A DNA stretch of 64,000 nucleotides from Bacteroidia bacterium (GCA_037045145.1 JBAOIA010000011.1:682001-746000); one strand, 5' to 3'. Shown: positions 17,978 to 27,934, counted from the first letter of the stretch. Program-made: numbers and translations. Notes: a model not told the origin generated them from the letters alone.

Positions 17978-18649
17978 TTAGAAGTTATTATTCCCGGAAT
18001 GTTTTAGTACTCTGGCGTCAACAAAAAACACAATTTCTTCTACAATATTATTGTTATGGTCGCCAATTCGTTCTAATTTTCGAATCAACAGTAATAGTTT
18101 CAACATGCAAATCGTTTGATCCGGATTGTTTTTAATATGATTGGATAGTGTTTCAAATACATTATTGTAAATTTCATCTACTTGATCATCTTTTGAAATT
18201 ATTTTTTCGCTTACTTTAGTTTGTTCTGACTCAAAGGCAACAAAACCATCCAATAGCATACCCAGTAGAATATCAAACATTTTTTCAATACCAAGTCGTT
18301 CTACTAAGTCATGATCAATATTTTCACATTCTTGTTCGGTTATAAAGCGTGCTATGCCATCAGTAAAATCTCCAATGCGTTCCAAACTACTGCTTATTTT
18401 AATGAGGGACAAAGCAAGCCTCAGGTCAATGGCAACAGGGTTGTTTAAGGCAATAAAATTTTCACAAAGATTGTCAACCTTTAGTTCAAAGTTGTTTACA
18501 TCATTTTCGTTCTGTATTATTTTTGATGCCAATGCTATATCGTTATTTAGCATGGCTTTTTTGGCATTTTCAAGCTGTGAGATAACCAGTTTCCACATTA
18601 GTTTTACCTCATCTTTCAACAGTTGAATTTCCTTTTCAGTATGTTTCAT
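17978..18649 (-). CDS. phoU: phosphate uptake regulator PhoU
   Basis: A 223-residue, all-helical protein with the two PhoU repeats (about 15-100 and 120-205), each containing the ERIGD signature: LERIGDFTDG and LERIGDHNNNI. These acidic motifs bind metal clusters. PhoU damps PhoR when phosphate is plentiful by linking it to the Pst transporter. It lies between pstB and phoB, with 41-base gaps on each side. Confidence 0.93.
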   Translation of the reverse strand: MKHTEKEIQLLKDEVKLMWKLVISQLENAKKAMLNNDIALASKIIQNENDVNNFELKVDNLCENFIALNNPVAIDLRLALSLIKISSSLERIGDFTDGIARFITEQECENIDHDLVERLGIEKMFDILLGMLLDGFVAFESEQTKVSEKIISKDDQVDEIYNNVFETLSNHIKNNPDQTICMLKLLLLIRKLERIGDHNNNIVEEIVFFVDARVLKHSGNNNF

Positions 18650-18690
18650 TTTTTTTAAATAAAGAATTTTTAAATTTTTATTATATGTTG

Positions 18691-19437
18691 CTATCCAAAT
18701 CTTCCTGTAATGTAGTTTTGTGTTTCTGTTTTGTCGGGGGCTAAAAACATTTTTTTAGTTTCAGAATGTTCAACCAACTCGCCATACATAAAAAATCCTG
18801 TTTTGTCACTTACTCTGGCTGCCTGTTGCATATTGTGTGTTACTATGATGATAGTGTAGCGTTGTTTTAATTCAAAAATAAGCTCTTCTATTTTAGCTGT
18901 AGATATAGGATCCAGGGCAGATGCGGGTTCATCCATCAGAAGAATAGAGGGCGACACGGCTAATGCTCTGGCTATACAAAGCCTTTGTTGTTGGCCTCCG
19001 GAAAGCTCAAATGCCGACTTGTGAAGTTTATCTTTCACTTCATTCCATAATGCGGCTGCCGTTAAAGATTCTTGTACTTTATCTTCTATCAATTGTTTAT
19101 TGTTAATACCATTCACTCGGAGACCATAAGCAACATTTTCAAAAATTGATTTTGGAAAAGGATTGGGTTTTTGAAAAACCATGCCTACGTTTTTTCTCAG
19201 CTGATCAACCTGTACAGATTTGTGATAAATATTTTCATTGTTGATTAAACATTCTCCGGTTAATTTTGAGCCGTCTATTTCGTCATTCATTCTGTTAAAC
19301 AATCGAAGGAAAGTGGATTTACCACAACCTGACGGTCCAATGAGCGCAGTAACGGAATTGTCTTCTATCTGCATGTTTATATCCTTCAATGCATGAAATG
19401 TATGGTAATAGAAATTTACATTTTTAGCTTCAATCAT
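18691..19437 (-). CDS. pstB: phosphate ABC transporter ATP-binding protein
   Basis: A 248-residue ABC ATPase. Walker A is GPSGCGKST (34-42), the Q-loop is [11 protein letters not shown], the signature is [16 protein letters not shown] and Walker B is [12 protein letters not shown]. The [14 protein letters not shown] stretch after the Q-loop is diagnostic of PstB. It drives phosphate import through PstCA. It overlaps pstA by 4 bases. Confidence 0.96.
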   Translation of the reverse strand: MIEAKNVNFYYHTFHALKDINMQIEDNSVTALIGPSGCGKSTFLRLFNRMNDEIDGSKLTGECLINNENIYHKSVQVDQLRKNVGMVFQKPNPFPKSIFENVAYGLRVNGINNKQLIEDKVQESLTAAALWNEVKDKLHKSAFELSGGQQQRLCIARALAVSPSILLMDEPASALDPISTAKIEELIFELKQRYTIIIVTHNMQQAARVSDKTGFFMYGELVEHSETKKMFLAPDKTETQNYITGRFG

Positions 19438-20288
19438 TTTTTGTTTTTTTGAAATTGATTTTTAATAATTCCTGCAATAGTATTCATCAGTAAAACAATG
19501 AGGATTAATACTAATGCAGTTCCATAAGCAACAGGCTGTGATTTTTCTATATCTGTTCCGCTGGTTGCTAGTACGTATAAGTGGTATGGTAATGCCATCA
19601 CCTGATCAAAGATGCTACTTGGTAATTTTGGGAGAAAATAAGCTACCACAGTAAACAATATTGGGGCAGTTTCTCCTGAAACCCTTCCAATGGAAAGCAC
19701 TAACCCGGTGATGATGTTAGGAAAAGCTGTTGGTAGAATTATTCTTTTAATAGTTTGTATTTTATTGGCACCAAGCGCCATACTTCCAGTACGATAGGTG
19801 TTGGGTACCGCTTTAAGAGCTTCTTCTGTGGTTCGAATTACCACAGGTAAAATGAGTAAACTCAGTGTCAGCGATCCGGCAATAATAGAATCGCCAAAAG
19901 CTAATGTGTTTACAAATAAAGTCATGCCAAACAATCCAAAAACAATAGAAGGAATACTAGCCAGGTTGTTGGTCATTATACGGATAAGTTTAGTTACCCA
20001 ATTGTTTTTTGCATACTCAACAGTATAAATTGCAGACATTACGCCAAGTGGAAAAGCAATGAGTATGCTGCCTAAAACAAGATAAAGCGTGCCCACTATT
20101 GCCGGAAAAATACCACCGGAAGTCATTCCTTCTTCAGGATATGAGAAGATAAAATCCCAACTCATTACACTTATTCCATTGTAGCAGATAAATCCTAAAA
20201 TCCAAATAAGTACACCCAATGTTATTATTCCCAGAATGCGGAATATGGCAAATGCAATCTGCTCTTTAGTTCTTTTTGAAGTAATCAT
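19434..20288 (-). CDS. pstA: phosphate ABC transporter permease PstA
   Basis: A 284-residue inner-membrane permease with about six TM helices. The cytoplasmic EAA loop is seen as [25 protein letters not shown]. The stretch [20 protein letters not shown] is typical of PstA. It pairs with PstC to form the phosphate channel. It overlaps pstC and pstB by 4 bases each, so all are translated together. Confidence 0.94.
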   Translation of the reverse strand: MITSKRTKEQIAFAIFRILGIITLGVLIWILGFICYNGISVMSWDFIFSYPEEGMTSGGIFPAIVGTLYLVLGSILIAFPLGVMSAIYTVEYAKNNWVTKLIRIMTNNLASIPSIVFGLFGMTLFVNTLAFGDSIIAGSLTLSLLILPVVIRTTEEALKAVPNTYRTGSMALGANKIQTIKRIILPTAFPNIITGLVLSIGRVSGETAPILFTVVAYFLPKLPSSIFDQVMALPYHLYVLATSGTDIEKSQPVAYGTALVLILIVLLMNTIAGIIKNQFQKNKK

Positions 20289-21481
20289 TCTTTAATAATT
20301 TTTCTCCCTGAAATTTTTTCTGAAATTATGCTAATGATTAAAGTGATTAAGAACAAAACACAACCTAAAAGAAAGAGTGATTGATAATGTGTGCCACCAC
20401 CTGGGGCTTCGCCTAACTCAGCTGCAATGGTTGCCGGTATTGTTCTTACAGATTCAAAAAGTGAGTGAGGCATTACAGCAGCATTTCCTGTTACCATTAA
20501 CACTGCCATGGTTTCGCCAATTGCTCTGCCAACACCCAGAATGATAGCAGCCGAAATTCCTGATGATGCATAAGGAATGACAACCTTATAAATGGTTTGC
20601 CATCGGTTGGCGCCTAAGGCATAACTGGCATCACGCATAGCCTTTGGTGTATTTCTTAAAGCGTCTTCCGAGATAGTGATGATGGTGGGCAAGGCCATTA
20701 TGGCTAGAATTAAGCTACCTGTAAATGCAGTTTCTCCTAAGGTCAAACCTCCAGCTTTTTGTACTATTGGTGCCATTACCACTAATCCAAAAAACCCATA
20801 CACTACAGAAGGAATTCCTGCTAATAATTCAATAGCAGGTTTCATAATTTTTCTCACTTTTTCACTTGCAATCTCTGATAGATAAACCGCTACTCCTACT
20901 CCAAAAGGAATGGCTATTACTATAGCTATAAAACTCACTAAAAGTGTTCCCAGAATTAATGGGAGGATTCCAAAGAGTGCAGAAGGTGTTGCCGTAGGCA
21001 ACCATGTAGTCCCCAAAAAGAAATCAGAAATGCTTATTGTGTCTGTTTTCAGTTCTTTTATGCCAGACATATTTTTAGGTACATATTTTAGAGGTAAAAA
21101 CGCTATTATTGTTGAATCGGATTGAATAATTTCTTCCAGCTTTTGTGGTAATAATGAATAGTCATCACCCAATTCTTCATCAGAGTACATAGTAAAGATT
21201 TCATCAAATCTGAAAATGCGAATATCTTCATTACTACCACCAACATCTTTCCAGTTTTCAATCTCTGAATCAAATATTTCTTTAATCTCAACAGCGGTAA
21301 GCTTGTCAACAGGATTTTGTGTATTAACTACTAATGTATATCCTTTCTCCACTGTTGAAGATTTAAATAACCCTAACCCCTCTTTAAAAAGAAAAATAAT
21401 GATAAGCAGCACTGTTATTCCGGTAACAGCACTGCTTATTTTAAGTAAACTCTCAACAAATTTTTCTAACACTTTATTCAT
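20285..21481 (-). CDS. pstC: phosphate ABC transporter permease PstC with PstS-like insert
   Basis: A 398-residue permease, about 80-100 residues longer than E. coli PstC. TM1 is at about 17-34. Residues about 48-150 form an added extracytoplasmic region before the permease core (about 165-395; EAA loop ALGANRWQTIYKVVIPYASSG). The added region resembles part of the neighbouring PstS: PVDKLTAVEIKEIFDSEI and NWKDVGG here, against KVSQLTREQLEKIFTGKI and NWKEVGG in PstS (residues 111-136). It looks like a partial substrate-binding domain placed in the first periplasmic loop. It may help dock PstS or sense phosphate; that role is inference. Confidence 0.9.
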   Translation of the reverse strand: MNKVLEKFVESLLKISSAVTGITVLLIIIFLFKEGLGLFKSSTVEKGYTLVVNTQNPVDKLTAVEIKEIFDSEIENWKDVGGSNEDIRIFRFDEIFTMYSDEELGDDYSLLPQKLEEIIQSDSTIIAFLPLKYVPKNMSGIKELKTDTISISDFFLGTTWLPTATPSALFGILPLILGTLLVSFIAIVIAIPFGVGVAVYLSEIASEKVRKIMKPAIELLAGIPSVVYGFFGLVVMAPIVQKAGGLTLGETAFTGSLILAIMALPTIITISEDALRNTPKAMRDASYALGANRWQTIYKVVIPYASSGISAAIILGVGRAIGETMAVLMVTGNAAVMPHSLFESVRTIPATIAAELGEAPGGGTHYQSLFLLGCVLFLITLIISIISEKISGRKIIKE

Positions 21482-21503
21482 TGTGCAGTTTTCGAAAATA
21501 ATC

Positions 21504-22316
21504 TTACTTTATAGTAATATATCCTACTTTAGAAACTACGTTCTGACCTTTAGGGGTTAGAATAAAATCAATGAACGACTTTCCTTCTGTGCTTAGGTTG
21601 GTGTAATAATAGTAAAGCGGTCTTACAATAGGGTAGCTTTTATTTTTTGCGTTGGCTATTGTAGGCTCAATAAATGTTTTACCATTATTGTAAGAAACAT
21701 TAAGTGCTTTTACTTTGTCTGTAATGTAGGCAAACCCAACATATCCAATTGCACCTTTTGTTTGACTTATCGACTGTATAATACCACCGGTTGCAGGCAT
21801 ACTCAATATACCATTCATGTAGTTTTTGTTTTTTAACACACTTTCTTTAAAAAACTCATAAGTCCCTGATGATGTTTCTCTCGAATAAGGTATTATTTTC
21901 ATATCGTCTCCACCCACCTCTTTCCAGTTTGTTATCTTTCCCGTAAAAATCTTTTCTAATTGTTCACGTGTAAGTTGCGATACTTTGTTTGACGGATGAA
22001 CAACAATACTCAAAGCATCATAAGCAATAATCACTTCCTTAACCGCTTTACCGGCTTCAGCGAGTTTTTGTTTTTCGTCAAATTTTATTTTGCGTGATGA
22101 TTGTGCAATATCTGTTGTTCCGTTTAATAATGCTGTAATTCCCACACCACTACCTCCGCCAGTTACTGAGATTGAAGCAGATGGTTTTTCTTTTTTATAT
22201 GCCTCTATTTCTTCTTGGGTTAGTGGTAAAACAGTGTCAGATCCTTTGACTTTTTGTGCATAACTTCCGGAAAGTGTAAGGACAATCACTAATGCCGTTA
22301 AAATTGATTTTTTCAT
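21504..22316 (-). CDS. pstS: phosphate-binding protein PstS
   Basis: A 270-residue periplasmic protein with a Sec signal peptide cleaved near SYAQ (20-21). Phosphate-binding loops are seen as KGSDTVLPL (24-32), GGGSGVGITALLNG (53-66) and RETSSGTYEFF (146-156). The ATG at 22316 is chosen over one 24 codons upstream because it begins the signal peptide. It hands phosphate to PstCA. It follows the porin gene after 78 bases and has a candidate promoter box of its own. Confidence 0.94.
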   Translation of the reverse strand: MKKSILTALVIVLTLSGSYAQKVKGSDTVLPLTQEEIEAYKKEKPSASISVTGGGSGVGITALLNGTTDIAQSSRKIKFDEKQKLAEAGKAVKEVIIAYDALSIVVHPSNKVSQLTREQLEKIFTGKITNWKEVGGDDMKIIPYSRETSSGTYEFFKESVLKNKNYMNGILSMPATGGIIQSISQTKGAIGYVGFAYITDKVKALNVSYNNGKTFIEPTIANAKNKSYPIVRPLYYYYTNLSTEGKSFIDFILTPKGQNVVSKVGYITIK

Positions 22317-22334
22317 TTTTGTTCTATATTTTTT

Positions 22335-22344
22335 TGCAAAGAAA
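22335..22344 (-). promoter_or_regulatory. candidate -7 promoter box of pstS
   Basis: On the minus strand this reads TTTCTTTGCA, close to the Bacteroidota TAnnTTTG box, and ends 18 bases before the pstS ATG. The same ten bases occur at nearly the same distance before the porin gene. No -33 TTG at the expected spacing was seen. Confidence 0.4.
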
Positions 22345-22394
22345 GACCGCCTATGTTGTAATGGGCTTACTTTGCTGTTACATTTCAATTACGA

Positions 22395-23666
22395 TTAAAA
22401 TTTATATTGGAGACGACAGGTAAAAGCATTGTCTTTTTTATCGGTTTCATAACCTTTGAGATTAATGCATTTTTCATTATTAACTAATTCATAATAGCCT
22501 GTTAAACGGAAATTGGTATTGATTTTCCACTGCAATCCAAAGCCTGTGGTATTGAAAGCCACATCGCCTGCATCGGTATTGTTTTTTCCAATTTCATCAC
22601 CTTTAGATTTTGTATTTGGGTCGTACCAGTCGTACTTAACAATAGCGGAAACCGGTAACGTTCCAAAATCTTGAACCAACATAACATAACCACCATTAAA
22701 TTGTCTCATGTAAACATCGTTGGTAGGTAGGGTTGCAGCATTTGGGCTTTTACTGTTTGATTTTGCTCCTGGCTGTGTTCCAAAAAGATATTCAGAAGTA
22801 ATTTTCGTAAGTCCAATAGTACTATAGGCTGTAAGATATAAATTAAAACCAACATATTCTCTCTTGGCAAATGAGCCTAAATTGCTTGCACTAGAATCAA
22901 CAGTAAATCCATTGCCTGAATTTTTATAAACAAACTTTTTACCTTGATATACACCACCATTATAATAAGAAACTCCTGCACCCCATTTTATAATATCCTT
23001 AATAGAATTATTGATACTTAATTGTCCTATAAAATCTTTGTGGTTATCAATTTCAGATTTAATACCATTACCAGCAAACAGACCCGCATCTAGTTTCAAA
23101 ATACTCCAAGGGGATGTTTTTGGTGCCTGAAGTGTTACTTTTGCTCCTAAATCACGTTCTTCTGGAAACAAAGTTTGAAAGATGGTAGATCTTTCCGGAG
23201 ATTCTCTTAAAGAGGAAGAGTAGGATATTTCATAACCAAAAGGTCGGTCAAAAACACCTAAGCTTGCAGAAAGAGAATTTAACCATGGGTCAGTAAGTTT
23301 TAAATAGGCATCTTTTAATCCAAGACCTTTTTCGGTCAGGTCAAGTTGAAATACACCTATGCCGATGCCACGTGTGTATGCAAATTTTATTCTTCCCCTT
23401 CTGATGCCAACTCTGTTATACGATTTCTCTTTATTCTCGTTGGTGGCACCCACTTTGAGAGAGGCATCTTTTTCGCCATACTGAAACTGTGTTTGGATGT
23501 AGCCTGAAACAGAAAGATTTCTTACTTCTTTCAAGGCATCTTCAATTTCATAAATTTTTTGTTCTAAGCCGGATATTGACTGTTCCTGCACCGTTGTAGT
23601 GTCGTTTTGTGCAAACAAGATTGTGCCTGATATAATGTATCCGACAGTTAATAATAATTTCTTCAT
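22395..23666 (-). CDS. phosphate-selective porin OprO/OprP-like
   Basis: A 423-residue outer-membrane protein. It has a signal peptide cleaved near LFAQ (19-20), then a short coiled segment (SGLEQKIYEIEDALKEV) and a barrel of alternating strands ending in F (CRLQYKF). The motif LSVSGYIQTQFQYGE and the RVGIRRGRIKFAYTRG stretch fit the OprO/P porin family. It heads the pst/pho cluster, which supports phosphate or polyphosphate uptake across the outer membrane. No close structural residues for phosphate selectivity can be checked by eye. Confidence 0.85.
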   Translation of the reverse strand: MKKLLLTVGYIISGTILFAQNDTTTVQEQSISGLEQKIYEIEDALKEVRNLSVSGYIQTQFQYGEKDASLKVGATNENKEKSYNRVGIRRGRIKFAYTRGIGIGVFQLDLTEKGLGLKDAYLKLTDPWLNSLSASLGVFDRPFGYEISYSSSLRESPERSTIFQTLFPEERDLGAKVTLQAPKTSPWSILKLDAGLFAGNGIKSEIDNHKDFIGQLSINNSIKDIIKWGAGVSYYNGGVYQGKKFVYKNSGNGFTVDSSASNLGSFAKREYVGFNLYLTAYSTIGLTKITSEYLFGTQPGAKSNSKSPNAATLPTNDVYMRQFNGGYVMLVQDFGTLPVSAIVKYDWYDPNTKSKGDEIGKNNTDAGDVAFNTTGFGLQWKINTNFRLTGYYELVNNEKCINLKGYETDKKDNAFTCRLQYKF

Positions 23667-23689
23667 TTTTATTCTTATTAAATTTTATG

Positions 23690-23717
23690 CAAAGAAATTT
23701 GTGTTCTATTTCAACAA
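23690..23717 (-). promoter_or_regulatory. candidate promoter of the phosphate porin operon
   Basis: On the minus strand a TTG (23715-23717) is followed after 17 bases by TTTCTTTG (23690-23697), close to the Bacteroidota TTG / TAnnTTTG promoter. The box lies about 23 bases before the porin ATG. Confidence 0.45.
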
Positions 23718-23960
23718 CATTTCTTCCGGATTACATGTTGGTTAAGATTTGTTTAGTCATAGATGACCATTTGATACCTCTTTGATTTGCTAATATACAA
23801 ATCATTTAAGCCTAGGAGCCCAATTCAACGGTAGTTTAATAATAAGTTTTCAGGTAAATGCCTATGGTTCTATTTATCAAATTAAATGCAAGTTACATTT
23901 TTTAAAAAGTGGTAATAGATTTAAAAGTGAAACAAAGATTTTAAGAAGAGGCAATTTAAG

Positions 23961-23968
23961 TATTTTTG
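23961..23968 (+). promoter_or_regulatory. candidate -7 box of ytxJ
   Basis: TATTTTTG matches TAnnTTTG exactly and lies 30 bases before the ytxJ ATG. No -33 TTG is seen at the usual distance. Confidence 0.4.
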
Positions 23969-23998
23969 TGCTTTATTTTAAAGTAGTTTTTTTATAAT

Positions 23999-24340
23999 AT
24001 GGAGTTTAAAATTTTAGAAAGCAATACTCAGTTGATTGACATTGAAGCAGAGTCAGAAACAAAAAGACAGGTAATCTTTAAGCATAGTACACGCTGTTCT
24101 GTAAGTGCATTTGCTAAAAAGGTGTTATTGTCAGAATTTTCTGAGGAATTGGGAGATGAATTTGATGTATATTATCTTGACTTACTTAATAACAGAATGT
24201 TAAGTAACACAATTGCCAAAAGATATGAAGTGCAGCATGAATCACCACAAATTTTAATACTTGACAGGGGGAAATGTATTTATCATGCTTCGCATAATGA
24301 AGTTTCCCTGTCTGATGCAAAAGCTTCTATTCAGAAATAA
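23999..24340 (+). CDS. ytxJ: monothiol bacilliredoxin YtxJ
   Basis: A 113-residue thioredoxin-fold protein. The active site FKHSTRCSVS has a single Cys (C33) where thioredoxins have CxxC; this is the YtxJ (BrxC-type) signature. The middle strand DVYYLDLLNNR and the cis-Pro loop ESPQILILDRG fit the fold. The family removes bacillithiol from mixed disulfides, so the host probably makes bacillithiol or a similar thiol. No bsh genes are in the window. A lone gene between the pho cluster and a convergent signalling gene. Confidence 0.85.
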   Translation: MEFKILESNTQLIDIEAESETKRQVIFKHSTRCSVSAFAKKVLLSEFSEELGDEFDVYYLDLLNNRMLSNTIAKRYEVQHESPQILILDRGKCIYHASHNEVSLSDAKASIQK

Positions 24341-24355
24341 TTTTTCCATACAAGG

Positions 24356-25690
24356 TTACTTACAACGGAAGCCCAATAACAACACATCATCAACCTGCTC
24401 GTTATTGCCACGCCACTTTTTTAAATAGTCTGAAAAGAAAGTTAATTGCTCTTTCATAGGTAGCTTATGTTTTTCAAAAAACAATTCTTTGAGTTTGCCC
24501 GACATGAGCTTTTTATTTTTATCGCCCCCAAATTGATCGGCATAGCCATCAGTAAAAAGATATACAGTACCTGCCTCGTCAAAAGAAATGGTCTGATTGA
24601 TAAATTCCTGCTGTTGAGAATTGTTATTTCCACCGATAAATATTTTATTTCCCGAAAGCGTTTTAAGTTCATTCCCTGAAACAAATACAAGAGGGCGGCA
24701 AGCTCCGGCAAATGTAATTTGCTTTGCACGGCAATTGATGTAGCAAACGGCAATATCCATTCCTTCGGCAGCATGAGTTTCTGTTTGATTGAGTGATCGC
24801 GAAACTTCAATGCGTAGCTGATTTAATAATTCAGCAGGTTGCGTAATATTTTTATCTCTAACAAGGTGATTCAAAAGGGATATTCCCAACATACTTAGTA
24901 AGGCACCTGCAACACCGTGACCGGTACAATCTGCCACCACTACAATGTGCCCGTCTTCAACAGGCTCTAACCAATAAAAATCTCCGGCAACTATATCTTT
25001 AGGTTGATATAACACAAAACTTTCTTTAAAGAAAGAAGAAAATGTTTCTTCAGAAGGCAGAATGGCGCGTTGCAAATAGCTTGCATAATGTATGGAGTCG
25101 AGAATCTCTTTGTTTTTTTCTTCTATAAGAACTTTTTGTTGTTGTAGTTCGGCAGTTCGTTGCTGAACCTGTGTTTCGAGAAGTTCGTTTTGCTGAAGTA
25201 TTAATTTTTCCTTTTCTAAAAGGGCTTCTAATGTTTTTTGTTGTGCTTCGGCTTTTTGAAGTAAGGCATCATCGAGTTTACGGGAGGCTTCAATGCCTTT
25301 ACGAAGCATTTCCATTTCTAAAATAGTTTTCTTGATGGTAGCTTCAAGGTCTGAAAGGTCAATAGGCTTGGTAATAAAATCAAAAGCACCACGATTCATT
25401 GCAGTTCGTATGTTGCTCAGGTCGGCATAAGCAGATACTACAACAGCCTTGGTAAGAATATTGTTTTCTCTTAGTTTTTCAAGCAATGTCAGCCCATCCA
25501 TCACAGGCATGTTGATGTCAGTAAGCATCAGATCAAAACTGTCATCGTTCTTTAATATCTCTAATGCACTTTTGCCATTAGACACATATTCAAATTCAAA
25601 TTGATTTTCTTTAATCTGTTTTCTGAATTTTTGTCTGACTAAATCCTCTATGTAAGGCTCGTCATCTACTAATAATATTTTATTTGGCAT
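24356..25690 (-). CDS. response regulator with SpoIIE-type PP2C phosphatase
   Basis: A 444-residue cytoplasmic protein. The receiver domain (1-120) has D9/D10, phospho-acceptor D58 (LMLTDINMP) and SKP-like KPIDLSDL. A coiled coil (about 125-200) links it to a SpoIIE/RsbU phosphatase domain (about 215-443) with DFYWLEP, DCTGHGVAGALLSMLG and FTDGYADQFGG. Such proteins dephosphorylate anti-sigma-factor antagonists in partner switching, switched on here by phosphorylation of the receiver. The next gene upstream is a second SpoIIE protein only 3 bases away, so they are co-transcribed and may act in one pathway. Confidence 0.88.
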   Translation of the reverse strand: MPNKILLVDDEPYIEDLVRQKFRKQIKENQFEFEYVSNGKSALEILKNDDSFDLMLTDINMPVMDGLTLLEKLRENNILTKAVVVSAYADLSNIRTAMNRGAFDFITKPIDLSDLEATIKKTILEMEMLRKGIEASRKLDDALLQKAEAQQKTLEALLEKEKLILQQNELLETQVQQRTAELQQQKVLIEEKNKEILDSIHYASYLQRAILPSEETFSSFFKESFVLYQPKDIVAGDFYWLEPVEDGHIVVVADCTGHGVAGALLSMLGISLLNHLVRDKNITQPAELLNQLRIEVSRSLNQTETHAAEGMDIAVCYINCRAKQITFAGACRPLVFVSGNELKTLSGNKIFIGGNNNSQQQEFINQTISFDEAGTVYLFTDGYADQFGGDKNKKLMSGKLKELFFEKHKLPMKEQLTFFSDYLKKWRGNNEQVDDVLLLGFRCK

Positions 25691-25693
25691 AAG

Positions 25694-27934
25694 TTAGGAT
25701 ATTTTTATTCCAATTACTAAAATGTCATCAACCTGATCTTGCACTCCCTTCCACTTAATGAAAGTGTTATATAGATGATTTTTTTGTTCTTTCATTGGGA
25801 GATGGTTAATCGTTAAAAGCGTTTCTCTTAAGTTTTTTATCATAAATTTCTTCCCTTTCTCTCCTCCAAATTGATCGGCATAGCCATCAGAAAATAGATA
25901 GAGGGCATCTCCGGGTTGTAAGTTTATATGATGCTGAAGGAAACCTTCTGACTTATTGACTTGTTGCCCACCAATAGGCATTTTGGTAGGCTTGAAAGAT
26001 AAAAACTCTTTATTACGTATCAGCCAAAGTGGACGGTTGGCTCCCGAAAATTGCATATTGCCATTCTTTTTGTCTATGGTACAAAATGCAATATCCATCC
26101 CTTCATTCATTTCGCTTTTGCGTTGCTTAAGTGCCGTTATAATACCTTCGTTGAGTTGTTCGAGTATTATGGAGGGTTCAGTAGTGCCTTTTTCATTAAT
26201 TATCTGATTGATTAATGCGATTCCAATCATACTCATAAATGCTCCTGCCACACCATGTCCGGTACAATCTGCCGCAGCAATCATTACTTTTTCGTCACGT
26301 TGTGCAAAACTGTAAAAATCACCACTTACTATGTCTTTAGGCTGGTAGAGGATAAACAAATCAGAGAAACTTTGGTTCATCAGATTGATGTCAGGTAAAA
26401 TTGCAGCTTGAATTCTTTTAGCGTAGTGCAAACTCTCAGTAACTTCCCGGTTTTTGGTTTCTATCACATTTTTCTGCTGCAATACTTCTGCTGTCCGTTC
26501 TTTTACTTCAGACTCAAGCAAAGCCTTTTGGTTTTCGAGGATATGTTTTTTTTCTTGTTCCTGAAGAATGGTTTTTGTGGATAATTCTGTTATTTCATCA
26601 ATTTGTTTCGTCAAGGTTTTTCCCATTCGTGCAAAATCGCGTGCCAGATACAAGGCTACAGAAAAGGGAAGTCCCAAAATCATACCATATAGCACAATAA
26701 CAGAATCTGAAATTTCAAATGATATTCCCGCAAAGTTCATATTGTCAGGCAATAAACGTGCAAGAATAAAAAGTATTAGAGGCAGCAAAAAAGCCATGAC
26801 AAAAACTCTTGCACCATCTCTTTTTTTTCTGACAGATACGATAATCACTCTCAAAATTTCCACAAAGGAAATCATCATTAGCACTCCAATGAGGACATTG
26901 GCTGCATTTTTAAATGATGCCAGATAGAGCACAATCATGATGGCATACAAGGTTAATATAAACCACAAAATTTTTCTGAAACGGTTGTAAAATATTGTAT
27001 GTAGCATTGCTACTATTGGCACTACAATCAAGGGGGCAATAAATTGTAGGGTTTTTGACATGAAGGCAATAGATGCATAGTTTGTAGAGGTTACTAAATG
27101 GTAGGTATAAAAAGAAAAAAGAAAAATACCAATACAATACAAGCTATAGTATAAGTTGGTTATTTTTCTTCTGTAATAGAGAAACATGATGAAATGTACC
27201 ACAGCAAGGGTAAGGAAGATAGCGGAAATAAAAATGTTAAGTGAAAATTTTTTAGAAGTGCTAACGGTATCTTCAATTTCATTATTCAGGTCTTTGAATT
27301 TTATGGAGAAGTTTCGTCCTATGTTAAACCCACTGGTTTTAGCACCGGCACGGTGAAAATTAGAATAGCGGATGGCTAAAACATGGTTATGAGGATGAGA
27401 AAAAACTACGGCAACAGGTAATGGGTTAGCATTAAAGACAGCATCTTCGTCTATAAGGTTAGTTGCAACAGTTCCATACTTTTTCAGTAGTTTACCATCT
27501 AAATAAACCTCGGCAGCTGAACCATAAAGATGCAGTATAAAAGCCAGTGGACGATTTAACAGATGGCTGTCCACATCAAAATGCATGCGATACCAAACTA
27601 TAGTATTGTAATTAGCATTGTCACGTATGGAGTCGGCTTTTTGTTCCCAGTCGGTATCGTTTAAGTTTTGATTATACCAAGTGGTGTCATCACCAATTTT
27701 AAGTTTCCAGTTGTTTTTAAACTCCAGTAGATTCTCAATATTTTCAAAAACACGAATAGCGGAGTCGGCTTGTTCTTGTCTTTGTTCATCATCAGAAAGT
27801 AAGTCGTTAAGATTAATTTTAACATTAACTCCCGTATCTTTTTTAGATTTTTCGAGGGTATTGTTGCCCCATGCAGCATGAAAAAGACAACAAAGAAAAA
27901 AACAAAAGAAAAACTTTGTAAAAGGATAGCTCAT
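25694..27934 (-). CDS. 7TMR-DISM-like receptor with SpoIIE-type phosphatase
   Basis: A 746-residue membrane receptor. A signal peptide (1-23) precedes an extracytoplasmic jelly-roll-like sensor (about 50-215; WYRMHFDVD, LHLYGSAAEVYLDGKLLK). About seven hydrophobic helices follow (about 230-435). A coiled coil (about 440-500) leads to the phosphatase domain with DIVSGDFYSFAQ, DCTGHGVAGAFMSMIG and FSDGYADQFGGEKG. This fits the 7TM receptors with diverse intracellular modules. A ligand, possibly a carbohydrate, would control phosphatase output. It precedes and abuts the receiver-SpoIIE gene. Confidence 0.85.
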   Translation of the reverse strand: MSYPFTKFFFCFFLCCLFHAAWGNNTLEKSKKDTGVNVKINLNDLLSDDEQRQEQADSAIRVFENIENLLEFKNNWKLKIGDDTTWYNQNLNDTDWEQKADSIRDNANYNTIVWYRMHFDVDSHLLNRPLAFILHLYGSAAEVYLDGKLLKKYGTVATNLIDEDAVFNANPLPVAVVFSHPHNHVLAIRYSNFHRAGAKTSGFNIGRNFSIKFKDLNNEIEDTVSTSKKFSLNIFISAIFLTLAVVHFIMFLYYRRKITNLYYSLYCIGIFLFSFYTYHLVTSTNYASIAFMSKTLQFIAPLIVVPIVAMLHTIFYNRFRKILWFILTLYAIMIVLYLASFKNAANVLIGVLMMISFVEILRVIIVSVRKKRDGARVFVMAFLLPLILFILARLLPDNMNFAGISFEISDSVIVLYGMILGLPFSVALYLARDFARMGKTLTKQIDEITELSTKTILQEQEKKHILENQKALLESEVKERTAEVLQQKNVIETKNREVTESLHYAKRIQAAILPDINLMNQSFSDLFILYQPKDIVSGDFYSFAQRDEKVMIAAADCTGHGVAGAFMSMIGIALINQIINEKGTTEPSIILEQLNEGIITALKQRKSEMNEGMDIAFCTIDKKNGNMQFSGANRPLWLIRNKEFLSFKPTKMPIGGQQVNKSEGFLQHHINLQPGDALYLFSDGYADQFGGEKGKKFMIKNLRETLLTINHLPMKEQKNHLYNTFIKWKGVQDQVDDILVIGIKIS

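Larger units (their letters stand above)
23667..23998. other. divergent control region of porin and ytxJ
   Basis: This 332-base spacer holds candidate promoters in both directions, listed separately. The middle is AT-rich without an ORF. A PhoB operator is expected here, but I could not pick one out with confidence. Confidence 0.5.
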
